From contig CAZDAW010000122.1 in assembly GCA_964503685.1 (NCBI GenBank), forward strand, positions 1 to 8,652: a stretch of 8,652 bases of DNA, written 5' to 3'. The notes beneath the pieces were generated by a model, which had not been told where the DNA came from, made no database searches, and worked only from the letters and a program-made list of their open reading frames with translations. Shown one piece after another: positions 1-5,868 of this stretch. The stretch comes from CAZDAW01 sp964503685. Its GTDB lineage: Bacteria; Chloroflexota; Anaerolineae; Anaerolineales; Anaerolineaceae. The position numbers were made by a program, and so were the translations under genes. Positions within the stretch are counted from its first letter, which is position 1, and every line of letters begins with the position of its first letter.

Positions 1-176
1 GGTTCTGTTGTGGTTACTTGCCGCCGACTCGTTGATACCTGTACAGGTTCGTTATTAGCTGTGCGAGTAACCCGAAATGCCGGAAGATTCGGATGAGGGT
101 TGGATTGAGTATCTCTCTCTACCAGACGGCGGACCTGATTTAAAACCCGGCGAAGAAATTCGGGAGCACGATTCAT
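1..176 (-). CDS. Partial CDS downstream of ubiquitin-like gene, unknown function
   Basis: An open frame starts with ATG at 176 and reads without a stop through the window edge, giving 58 complete codons. The visible N-terminus is MNRAPEFLRRVLNQVRRLVE, followed by a polar Ser/Thr/Asn/Arg-rich stretch. The start is supported by GGAG six bases upstream. It lies 18 bases after the stop of the ubiquitin-like gene, so the two are very likely co-transcribed. The Arg/Leu-rich amphipathic first helix could be the start of an E2-like or other conjugation-system protein, but no diagnostic motif is reached before the edge. That reading rests on context only. The 3' part of the gene is missing from the window. 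Confidence 0.6.
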   Translation of the reverse strand, partial: MNRAPEFLRRVLNQVRRLVERDTQSNPHPNLPAFRVTRTANNEPVQVSTSRRQVTTTE

Positions 177-194
177 CACTAACTCCGAATTACC

Positions 195-434
195 TTATCC
201 CTGTACAGCTTGTGTAGTGGCGTAGATCTTGCCGTTTTGCTCCACCTGGTCATAGAGATTGTCATTGCGCCCGAGAAAAGGTTTATTAGGGCCAAGGGAG
301 AGATCATAGCCGTTTAAGTTCTCCTGGGTTATGATATCATTGACAGTGGTGTTAGGATTGAGGACAACCTGCCGATGAGCGGCTGCAGAGTTCGGATCTG
401 CGGCTGGAACAATGAGGTTGACAGTTTTTTCCAT
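195..434 (-). CDS. Ubiquitin-like beta-grasp protein ending in Gln-Gly
   Basis: A 79-residue protein. The order of elements suits a ubiquitin-like beta-grasp fold: a hydrophobic first strand (VNLIVP, residues 5-10), a second strand (RQVVLNP, 21-27), a helix opening with TTVNDIITQENL (29-40), then GYDLSLGPNKPF (42-53), and a last strand GKIYAT (68-73). A short flexible tail ends in Val-Gln-Gly. A C-terminal Gly tail is what E1/E2-linked bacterial ubiquitin-like proteins use for conjugation; here the last residues are QG rather than GG. Translation start ATG at 434 has a strong AGGAGG six bases upstream. It is probably the first gene of an operon continuing past position 1. The fold is inferred from the pattern, not from a database match. 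Alternatives are a YukD-like or other small beta-grasp protein. Confidence 0.6.
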   Translation of the reverse strand: MEKTVNLIVPAADPNSAAAHRQVVLNPNTTVNDIITQENLNGYDLSLGPNKPFLGRNDNLYDQVEQNGKIYATTQAVQG

Positions 435-897
435 TTTTTCCTCCTAAGGATAAATCTGTCCGAAGAATTGTTTCAAAAGCTAGCTATATTGTGACATCTT
501 CTGTTCAAATAAACACCCTGAATATTGCATTTAATGTCCTTAACTTTATGCTCAGAGTATTGACCCATAATTTAGTCTTCTATATCTTTTCAGATTCCTA
601 AAAGCCCATATTGAAGATTGACTTTTACAGACCAGCCCCCTAAGCATACAATCGATATATGGCGCCGCTATTATCTAGTTTTGCACAAATTTTTAGGCTG
701 AATGTTGGCTAAGAAGCGTACGTAATTACTCATTTCCCGATATTTCTTTTTGAGAACTAAACAAGAAAGCCAAAACCCATCTCTTTGGCAAAATTAATAC
801 TTTTGCTATCTTATTGGGTAATTCAAGTAGCTAGGAGGGGATACAGCTTTACAAGAAAATGAGTTTACAGTTTCCCCCAAAAGTTTTTTGAACTAAA
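435..897. other. AT-rich intergenic region between RiPP operon and ubiquitin-like gene
   Basis: This stretch separates the end of the radical SAM operon from the start codon of the ubiquitin-like gene. I found no convincing ORF or RNA gene. It holds one weak terminator-like hairpin (769-789) and one copy of a 14-base motif that recurs upstream of the RiPP operon (655-668). A promoter for the ubiquitin-like gene should lie here on the minus strand, but I saw no clear -35/-10 pair. Confidence 0.6.
769..789 (-). terminator. Weak candidate terminator of the RiPP operon
   Basis: On the minus strand GCCAAA and TTTGGC form a 6-bp stem with a 9-base loop, followed by TTTCTTGTTT. It lies about 110 bases after the stop codon of the last radical SAM gene. 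The stem is short and the T tract is interrupted, so this is only a possible Rho-independent terminator. Confidence 0.25.
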
Positions 898-2040
898 TCA
901 CATTCGATCCAGTTCTGCAAGTTTCTTTTTATTAATTGCCTGTCTGATTATTGGATTGTATTTTTCTAGCGACCCTTTTTCTGCAAAAATCATGTCAATT
1001 GAAGCGCTGATATAGTCGTACATTTCTTTCAGTACATCGCAAAGAAAACCACCGTTCATATCAACTCGCCCATTTTCAATGAGAGCATTATTGTTGCAGC
1101 CGCCATTACAAATGCCATAATACTTGCAGCTGTTTTGGCAAAGGCTTCTTCGAACGACTGCTTTTTTCAACACATCAATATAATTGGGTTGCTTAAAAAC
1201 ATCACTCAACCGGTCAAGGTTGGCAATATTGGCGAGACGGTAATCTACGCCAAAACTGCGCCCACAAGGATAGAAGTCACCTTTATGATCAATACCAATC
1301 CAGTGATAAAGGCACGAGCCATAAATACAATCATTGCCACGCCCAGCAAGCTTCATAGCAATATATTGATCTAACGGGTCTGCGTGCACGGCGCTCTGAT
1401 CAATCAGCCAGTAATCATAAAAAGCTTTCAGGGAAGTAATATATTGCTCTACGTTCAACAAATACTCTGGTTTTAACTGTGAATTGCCCGAATTGAAGAT
1501 CGGGTTAAATTTCATGGGCAAGTTTTTCGACTTAAAAAATTCATACATTTTAATCTGACTATCGACATTATATGTATGAATTACGGACAGGCAAGACAAA
1601 CGCAGACCAGCGCTTTGGGCTGCATCGATGTTTTTGACAACCTCGTTTGTCGATTGCCGGAGCGCGTTACACTCCCCTGGGCCGTCAAACGAGATACTTA
1701 CACTAAAATCAAACTTTTTGAATAGTTCTATAAATTTATGAGATAGCAGAGAACCATTTGTCTGGACTGAATTGATAATAACCTGGTCCTTTTGTCGATA
1801 TTTATTCTGCAACTCAATGATGTTCTTATAATATTCCAGCCCACAAAGTAGTGGCTCGCCCCCATGCCAAACATACTCGACCCGCTCATATTCAGTTTGC
1901 GCCAGCCTGATTAACGCCTCAAGCGATGAGGGATCTAAAAGGCCTTGCTCATAATTTGTACTGGCATGATAACAATACTTACACCGAAAATTACACTCAG
2001 CAGTGGGTTTGGCAATTATAATTATTGAATCATTTACCAT
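898..2040 (-). CDS. Radical SAM/SPASM peptide maturase
   Basis: A 380-residue radical SAM enzyme. The SAM-binding [4Fe-4S] motif is CNFRCKYC (Cys 16, 20, 23), with the GGEP motif at 60-63 and QTNG at 93-96. The C-terminus has a SPASM-type cysteine set for auxiliary clusters: Cys 243, then Gly 254 and Cys 259 (C-x10-G-x4-C), then Cys 301, 305, 311 and 315, then Cys 334. This matches the anaerobic sulfatase maturase-like/SPASM peptide-maturase group, which makes carbon-carbon, thioether or epimerised products in RiPPs. I place the start at ATG 2040, two bases after the precursor stop; a TTG at 2049 would overlap the precursor. No good Shine-Dalgarno is visible, so translation probably depends on coupling to the precursor. 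The inferred substrate is the adjacent Tyr-repeat peptide; the chemistry is not determined. Confidence 0.92.
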   Translation of the reverse strand: MVNDSIIIIAKPTAECNFRCKYCYHASTNYEQGLLDPSSLEALIRLAQTEYERVEYVWHGGEPLLCGLEYYKNIIELQNKYRQKDQVIINSVQTNGSLLSHKFIELFKKFDFSVSISFDGPGECNALRQSTNEVVKNIDAAQSAGLRLSCLSVIHTYNVDSQIKMYEFFKSKNLPMKFNPIFNSGNSQLKPEYLLNVEQYITSLKAFYDYWLIDQSAVHADPLDQYIAMKLAGRGNDCIYGSCLYHWIGIDHKGDFYPCGRSFGVDYRLANIANLDRLSDVFKQPNYIDVLKKAVVRRSLCQNSCKYYGICNGGCNNNALIENGRVDMNGGFLCDVLKEMYDYISASIDMIFAEKGSLEKYNPIIRQAINKKKLAELDRM

Positions 2041-2042
2041 TC

Positions 2043-2327
2043 TCAACAACCACTGCTGTCAGAGTAACTGCTGTCGCCATACTTCCTTCCACCTTCGTCA
2101 GTGTCGTAACCACTGCCCCTCTCATAATATTTGGCGTCATAGTACTTGCTATCATAGTACTTAGAATCATAGTACTTGCTGTCGTAATACTTACTATCGT
2201 AATAACTGGAAATAACCTCCCCCGCGCAGTTGCTCTGCCCAGCGTAAACCAGTGCTAATTCCTGCTCACAGAATCCATTTAAATCTTCAAGAGTCAAAAT
2301 CCGTTTTACGAACCGTTTGATGCTCAT
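2043..2327 (-). CDS. Tyr-rich repetitive RiPP precursor peptide
   Basis: A 94-residue peptide with a two-part layout. Residues 1-40 look like a leader: a basic start (MSIKRFVKRILTLEDLNGFC) and then an acidic-hydrophobic helix, with Cys 20 and Cys 34. Residues 42-71 are six tandem pentapeptides: YYDSK four times, then YYDAK and YYERG. The tail (72-94) is rich in Gly, Ser, Asp and Tyr and ends Ser-Ser-Gly-Cys. The region from 42 onward has 15 Tyr in 53 residues. The start ATG overlaps the upstream stop as ATGA and has GAGGAG six bases upstream, stronger than for its neighbours. It lies between a DUF5685-like gene and a radical SAM/SPASM gene, so I infer it is their modified substrate. The precursor family is not one I recognise. 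A non-modified repeat protein is the main alternative. Confidence 0.85.
   Translation of the reverse strand: MSIKRFVKRILTLEDLNGFCEQELALVYAGQSNCAGEVISSYYDSKYYDSKYYDSKYYDSKYYDAKYYERGSGYDTDEGGRKYGDSSYSDSSGC
2115..2204 (-). repeat. Six tandem 15-bp units encoding YYDSK-type pentapeptides
   Basis: Six consecutive 15-bp units encode residues 42-71 of the precursor peptide. The units differ mostly at synonymous sites: Tyr is TAT or TAC, Asp is GAT or GAC, and Ser is AGT, AGC or TCT. The fifth unit has Ala for Ser and the sixth is degenerate (Glu-Arg-Gly). The repeat is therefore kept better at the protein level than at the DNA level, which suggests selection on the encoded peptide rather than very recent slippage. 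Confidence 0.93.
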
Positions 2328-3181
2328 AAAAGTCTCCTCTTTTTAGGAACGTTTCCGTTTTCAAGAATTAATTTAGTTGTAATTTTGATTGTGTGCCGAA
2401 TGATATTCTCCAATATTATACTGTTATCTCGTGGATATACACAACTGGAATAGGCTTTTTCAATGGTCATTTTATGGATTTCATAATCACTAACTAGGCG
2501 GAGCATATTATTATCAAGGAACTGGGCCTTATTTGTGGCTCCGTACTCGCGGATCAGCGGATTGTAACTGCCGCTTTTGGCATCTTCATCAATGTCATTA
2601 ACAGCATCAATCCAGTAAATCCATCGATTAAGAGCCGCGAAAAGATCTAGCTGCTCTGGCTGGATGCCACCTAAAACCCCGAACGTATGCCGGGCAAAGG
2701 TTTCATAGGCGGCAAGTATCTCAGCCATCTCGGGGCGTTTCGATTCAATTAACATAAAGGCTTGAAACTCTTCATCAAACAGATCGTATAAAAATGGGTT
2801 GTACTTTTTGCAGCGATTAAATACTCCACTCGCTCCCAGATAAAGGGCCTTCGCCTTCAAGTCTGATTTATCATGGAGGTCATCCTCCATTTTCTTACGG
2901 ATGAGATTGATATTGAAATCAACCATATCCGCCCATTTCCTCTTTGTAAATTTTGTTCTTCTATTCGCAACATACTTTCCGCACTTTCCACAGTTTTCAA
3001 TTTGACTTCCGTACAAGTTTAAAACAATGGCAAAAACGCCCATATCATAATTGTTGAAATAGGCTGAAAGTTTTCCGTATCGATATTGATGCGCAAGGCA
3101 CAGAGCGCAGAAGTAATTCCGGAATATTTTTTTCTCCGGCAGTGTTAAAAGCTCTTTGGTTATAAACAAATACCCAAACAT
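2324..3181 (-). CDS. DUF5685-like helical protein of the RiPP operon
   Basis: A 285-residue, mostly helical protein. It opens with MFGYLFITKELLTL, close to the conserved N-terminus I associate with DUF5685 (MFGY... then C-x2-C in the first helix). Cys 25 and Cys 28 form FCALC, and a second pair, Cys 64 and Cys 67, lies in NCGKCGK. A central acidic motif WIDAVNDIDEDAKSGSYNPL (190-209) matches the family's DAxxDxxxD-type signature. Its biochemical role is unknown to me; the four cysteines could bind a metal or Fe-S cluster. The start is ATG 3181 in a TGATG overlap with the radical SAM stop; a TTG three bases earlier is less likely. The 3' end overlaps the precursor as ATGA. Placement between a maturase and the precursor suggests a part in peptide modification or carriage. 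Confidence 0.75.
   Translation of the reverse strand: MFGYLFITKELLTLPEKKIFRNYFCALCLAHQYRYGKLSAYFNNYDMGVFAIVLNLYGSQIENCGKCGKYVANRRTKFTKRKWADMVDFNINLIRKKMEDDLHDKSDLKAKALYLGASGVFNRCKKYNPFLYDLFDEEFQAFMLIESKRPEMAEILAAYETFARHTFGVLGGIQPEQLDLFAALNRWIYWIDAVNDIDEDAKSGSYNPLIREYGATNKAQFLDNNMLRLVSDYEIHKMTIEKAYSSCVYPRDNSIILENIIRHTIKITTKLILENGNVPKKRRLL
2334..2339 (-). promoter_or_regulatory. Ribosome binding site of the precursor gene
   Basis: GAGGAG on the minus strand with a six-base spacer to the precursor ATG. It lies inside the last codons of the DUF5685-like gene. It fixes the precursor start and lets the precursor be translated more strongly than the coupled genes on either side. Confidence 0.6.
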
Positions 3182-4164
3182 CAACTCAACCCTGGCTTAT
3201 TCGCTAAGCATCCACCATAACATGAAGCATCAATGAACATCTCGCATTCGGCGCAGATTTTTACCGTAGGCACTTTTACCAGCCGGTGATCAAAATTAGT
3301 GCGGTAATACTCATATAAAAGGTCAAGTGAGTTGAAATCTTCAATTTTCACCTTACTGTATTGGGAAAGTCCGAAACATCTTACAGCGGTGAGATCAGGC
3401 AGAATATCGATAACCGGGTTACATTTATTGGCGTAGAGATTAAAACCGAGTCGTTTATTTTCATTATTGGCCTGAATTAACGAAATTTTCATGATTTCTT
3501 TCTCAGACCATAAACAAGCTGGCACTTTATTACAATCAAAAATAACATTAACACCCAGATAGCGTAGATCAATATAAAGTTGATAGAGCTGATTTTTAAA
3601 TAAGGATAGTCTATCAAAATTATCTTTTCCACCCTTCAAATTTGGGGTGGTGATCGACAATCTTGCATGCCTTAGTTTATATTGTTTTATAAGGTCGGTA
3701 AAAAAGCTGTAGTCCGCATCGTCGTTATAAAGGTTTAAACCAAGGGTGATAGCATGTTTCTTATGATATTCCGCGACCAATAACTTAATGTTCTTAGTGA
3801 TCCGAGAATAGTTTTTTTCGCCAATAACTGTCGGATCGTTCAGGTTGATTAGGAAAGAGAACTTTTGCCCTGAGGTCTGTTCAATGGTTTCATCGATTTT
3901 TATACCGTTGGTAAAAATAACCACTTCTTTTATCAAAGAAGTGTCGTCCACGATGGTTAATAATTCAGAGAACTTGCTATGAAGCGTAGGCTCACCACCT
4001 ATGATTCCTAATAATCCATTAAATGATTTTGAAGAAGCTACAAAATCGACAGCCTTTTGAAAATTCTCAATTGAAATTTCGTTTATTTGTTTATTTACGA
4101 ACTCGTCAGCAAAGCAGTAAGGGCATGCTAGGTTACAGACTTCCGTGACCATAATATTTGTCAT
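3181..4164 (-). CDS. Radical SAM protein with SPASM/twitch-like C-terminus
   Basis: A 327-residue radical SAM protein, first gene of the RiPP operon. The cluster motif is CNLACPYC (Cys 10, 14, 17), GGEP lies at 56-59 and FTNG at 84-87. The C-terminal half has Cys 248 and Cys 263, then CAEC (304, 307), Cys 315 and Cys 319 (CYGGC), enough for at least one auxiliary Fe-S cluster, though the spacing is not the textbook seven-Cys SPASM pattern. It is clearly different from the second radical SAM enzyme in the operon (898-2040), so it is not a recent duplicate. The start ATG 4164 has GAGGGA six bases upstream, and the stop overlaps the next start as TGATG. It probably acts on the same Tyr-rich precursor, either on another bond or as a partner enzyme; the reaction is not known. 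Confidence 0.9.
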   Translation of the reverse strand: MTNIMVTEVCNLACPYCFADEFVNKQINEISIENFQKAVDFVASSKSFNGLLGIIGGEPTLHSKFSELLTIVDDTSLIKEVVIFTNGIKIDETIEQTSGQKFSFLINLNDPTVIGEKNYSRITKNIKLLVAEYHKKHAITLGLNLYNDDADYSFFTDLIKQYKLRHARLSITTPNLKGGKDNFDRLSLFKNQLYQLYIDLRYLGVNVIFDCNKVPACLWSEKEIMKISLIQANNENKRLGFNLYANKCNPVIDILPDLTAVRCFGLSQYSKVKIEDFNSLDLLYEYYRTNFDHRLVKVPTVKICAECEMFIDASCYGGCLANKPGLS

Positions 4165-4277
4165 GGTTTATCCCTCGTAAGTTTTCGGAAATTGCTCTCC
4201 GATGGTATTTCTTTTACCAAAATTGTTGGAAGAGATTCGTCATAATTATTATAACTAGGAATTGAAACCAAAATAAG

Positions 4278-4317
4278 GATGGTCAAGGTGTTTCTTTTTT
4301 CCAGAGTTTTGACCATC
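4278..4317. promoter_or_regulatory. 9-bp inverted repeat in the RiPP operon leader
   Basis: GATGGTCAA (4278-4286) and TTGACCATC (4309-4317) are perfect inverted repeats separated by 22 bases containing a T-rich run. If the operon is transcribed from the promoter near 4450, this would form a stem-loop in the leader RNA about 115-155 bases before the start codon, followed by CTTATTTTGG. It could be an operator for a dimeric repressor or a weak attenuator; the sequence alone does not decide. Confidence 0.4.
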
Positions 4318-4453
4318 TTGTAGTCACTAGACAAGTAGAAATTGCACCAATTTAATTAGCGTTGCTAGAAAAAGCCTTGTCCTCTTACTTATTTAGTTGT
4401 CGACCTTCAGCACATCGTAGAAAATAGTACCTATATATGGCGTCGCAAGTTCG

Positions 4454-4482
4454 TTTATATGCGATATATGCTAATCTGGCAA
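4454..4482 (-). promoter_or_regulatory. Candidate sigma70-type promoter for the RiPP operon
   Basis: On the minus strand TTGCCA (4482-4477) and TATAAA (4459-4454) are separated by exactly 17 bases, close to the vegetative consensus. Transcription would start near 4447 and give a leader of about 280 bases before the first radical SAM gene. It is the best -35/-10 pair I found in the window by eye. Confidence 0.45.
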
Positions 4483-4777
4483 GGATTGTTTTGATATAAT
4501 CCTCACCGTTTTTCCACAATGTGTTGAAGGACGACAATTAGTCAGTAAATATATTTCTTTAGCTATAGCCGACCTGGAAGCCTTTCTGAGTGTGGTTGTG
4601 GATCACTTCTCGTTCATCGTACGCATCGTTCTCTACATATAATGTATTAGAATTAGATATCGATAAACACACAAGGACGCTTTATGTACTTTGGTTCGAT
4701 GCACGACTTACAGTGAAGAGTGGAGCGTTTCAGAATGGTCGGCCTCAACGTACAGACATTCACAACAAGGTGACATA

Positions 4778-5266
4778 ATGTCGAATAATCCATTTTTACA
4801 CCTCGATCCGCAATCTCCCTCAAAGAAAAAGGCATGGGAAGACGCTTGGCAAAGATTTGAACATCTTTTCAAGGATCTTAACCAAGCTGCATTTGGCGGA
4901 AAGTGTGAGGTAGTCCATGATGAGGATACAGGCAAATATCTGTTGATCCCGAACATTGGTACCGCTTTAATCAAAAGGAAAACAGAGCTTTCTGTTTTCG
5001 AAGATTTTCAGGAAACATCCTTTCTGGCTGGTGCTAGCTTATGTGTATGCCCTGCTCCTTTGGATGAATACTTCCGATTAGTACTAACGACTTGGAAGGT
5101 ATCTAGAGTATGGAATGTCCCAAATCGAGTCTATGTAGGCGTTCAATATGGCCCTTATCAGCAATATTCAGATATGCGTGCCACTTACGAATCCGAGATC
5201 ATCAAAAAGATGTCGGACCTTGCTCGAACTATGCTGGATCATCTCAGAGCTACTGATTGCATATAA
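4778..5266 (+). CDS. Orphan protein of unknown function
   Basis: A 162-residue protein, the only convincing plus-strand gene here. The start is ATG 4778, with AAGGTGA about six bases upstream; an upstream TTG at 4691 in the same frame lacks support. Residues 15-40 form a charged, Trp/Phe-containing amphipathic helix. The middle (41-125) alternates beta-like segments such as KYLLIP and RVYVGVQYGPY. Residues 131-158 form a C-terminal helix. Cys occurs at 43, 89, 91 and 161, without a metal-binding pattern I recognise. There is no signal peptide or membrane segment, so it is probably cytoplasmic. I do not recognise the family. It sits alone between two minus-strand blocks, its end converging on the WGR gene. 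Confidence 0.75.
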   Translation: MSNNPFLHLDPQSPSKKKAWEDAWQRFEHLFKDLNQAAFGGKCEVVHDEDTGKYLLIPNIGTALIKRKTELSVFEDFQETSFLAGASLCVCPAPLDEYFRLVLTTWKVSRVWNVPNRVYVGVQYGPYQQYSDMRATYESEIIKKMSDLARTMLDHLRATDCI

Positions 5267-5488
5267 TGTCGCTAGACCTTAATTTAATTGACCGGAACGG
5301 TGCAGTCAGTTGACAGCAGAAGTTTAAACATGTAATTCATTCAACTTTCTTTGACTGTCCCGTTTCCTGCTTTTCCAAGGAAACAAACCAGCTGTGATCA
5401 TTACAATTATAAAATGTTTTAGTATATGACATATATTCATGGACGGCTTTCAACAGTGTGAATGGCTCTTAGGTGTTTCGACAAGGTG

Positions 5489-5737
5489 TTATCTGATACC
5501 TGTTTTATCAATACAACGTCTATAACCACTCCTCAACTTCTTTGCCACAATCCTTATGATATATTTTTCAGCCTCTTTCATCGATGACATTTGAACAGTC
5601 CGCCACTGTTGGAACGATGATTTCAAGCTTCCCCAACCATAGACAACAGCGATGCCATCCACTAGCGTGCTCTGGATTCCTACTGAGTACCAGCGATACA
5701 TATGCTTTTCCGGATCAACCTTGATCAACGTCTCCAT
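5489..5737 (-). CDS. Single-domain WGR-like protein
   Basis: An 82-residue protein that is almost entirely one WGR-type domain. Residues 13-33 (MYRWYSVGIQ... then IAVVYGWG) match the first strands. The signature tripeptide appears as Trp 35-Gly 36-Ser 37, with Ser in place of the usual Arg. The helix and ending AEKYIIRIVAKKLRSGY (56-72) match the typical domain end (KK..KGY). WGR domains occur in PARP-like and polyA-polymerase-associated proteins and as solo proteins on plasmids, and are thought to bind nucleic acid; a role here is inference only. AGGAGG five to six bases before ATG 5737 is an excellent ribosome binding site. It lies 131 bases after the replication-relaxation gene on the same strand and could be the last gene of that cassette or be transcribed alone. 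Confidence 0.75.
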   Translation of the reverse strand: METLIKVDPEKHMYRWYSVGIQSTLVDGIAVVYGWGSLKSSFQQWRTVQMSSMKEAEKYIIRIVAKKLRSGYRRCIDKTGIR

Positions 5738-5868
5738 TCGTTCCTCCTATAGTTCAAGCGGGTATCCTGCTTTTCTGCGATCGGTCATACTCTCTATAGA
5801 CTCTACCGGGTTTAAACGCCGGAAATACCAGGTTAGAGCGGTTTCGGTTCAAGCGGATCGAATGAACC

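Larger units (their letters stand above)
4165..4777. other. Regulatory intergenic region between divergent genes
   Basis: This 613-base AT-rich stretch separates the minus-strand RiPP operon from the plus-strand gene at 4778. It holds a minus-strand promoter candidate (4454-4482), a 9-bp inverted repeat (4278-4317), and TATAAT boxes on the plus strand at 4495-4500 and 4638-4643 without good -35 partners. An ATTATA at 4248-4253 reads TATAAT on the minus strand, again without a convincing -35. I saw no tRNA, known riboswitch or convincing gene. Confidence 0.6.

Noticed and set aside
2115..2204. Possible CRISPR or minisatellite array
   Set aside because: The units are 15 bp, contiguous, without spacers, and in frame within a coding gene with synonymous variation, so this is a coding repeat.
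2025..2258. Plus-strand frame of 77 codons opposite the precursor
   Set aside because: It is the mirror of the pentapeptide repeat region; its Ile/Val-rich repeat follows from the complementary strand and it has no ribosome site.
4590..4778. Plus-strand GTG frame of 62 codons ending in a TAATG overlap with the gene at 4778
   Set aside because: The overlap is suggestive, but there is no ribosome site before the GTG, a stop lies directly upstream, and the protein resembles nothing I know. It may be a chance frame or a remnant.
5362..5384. Inverted repeat GTTTCC/GGAAAC between the convergent genes
   Set aside because: The stem is only 6 bp and neither strand has a T run after it, so it is not a convincing terminator.
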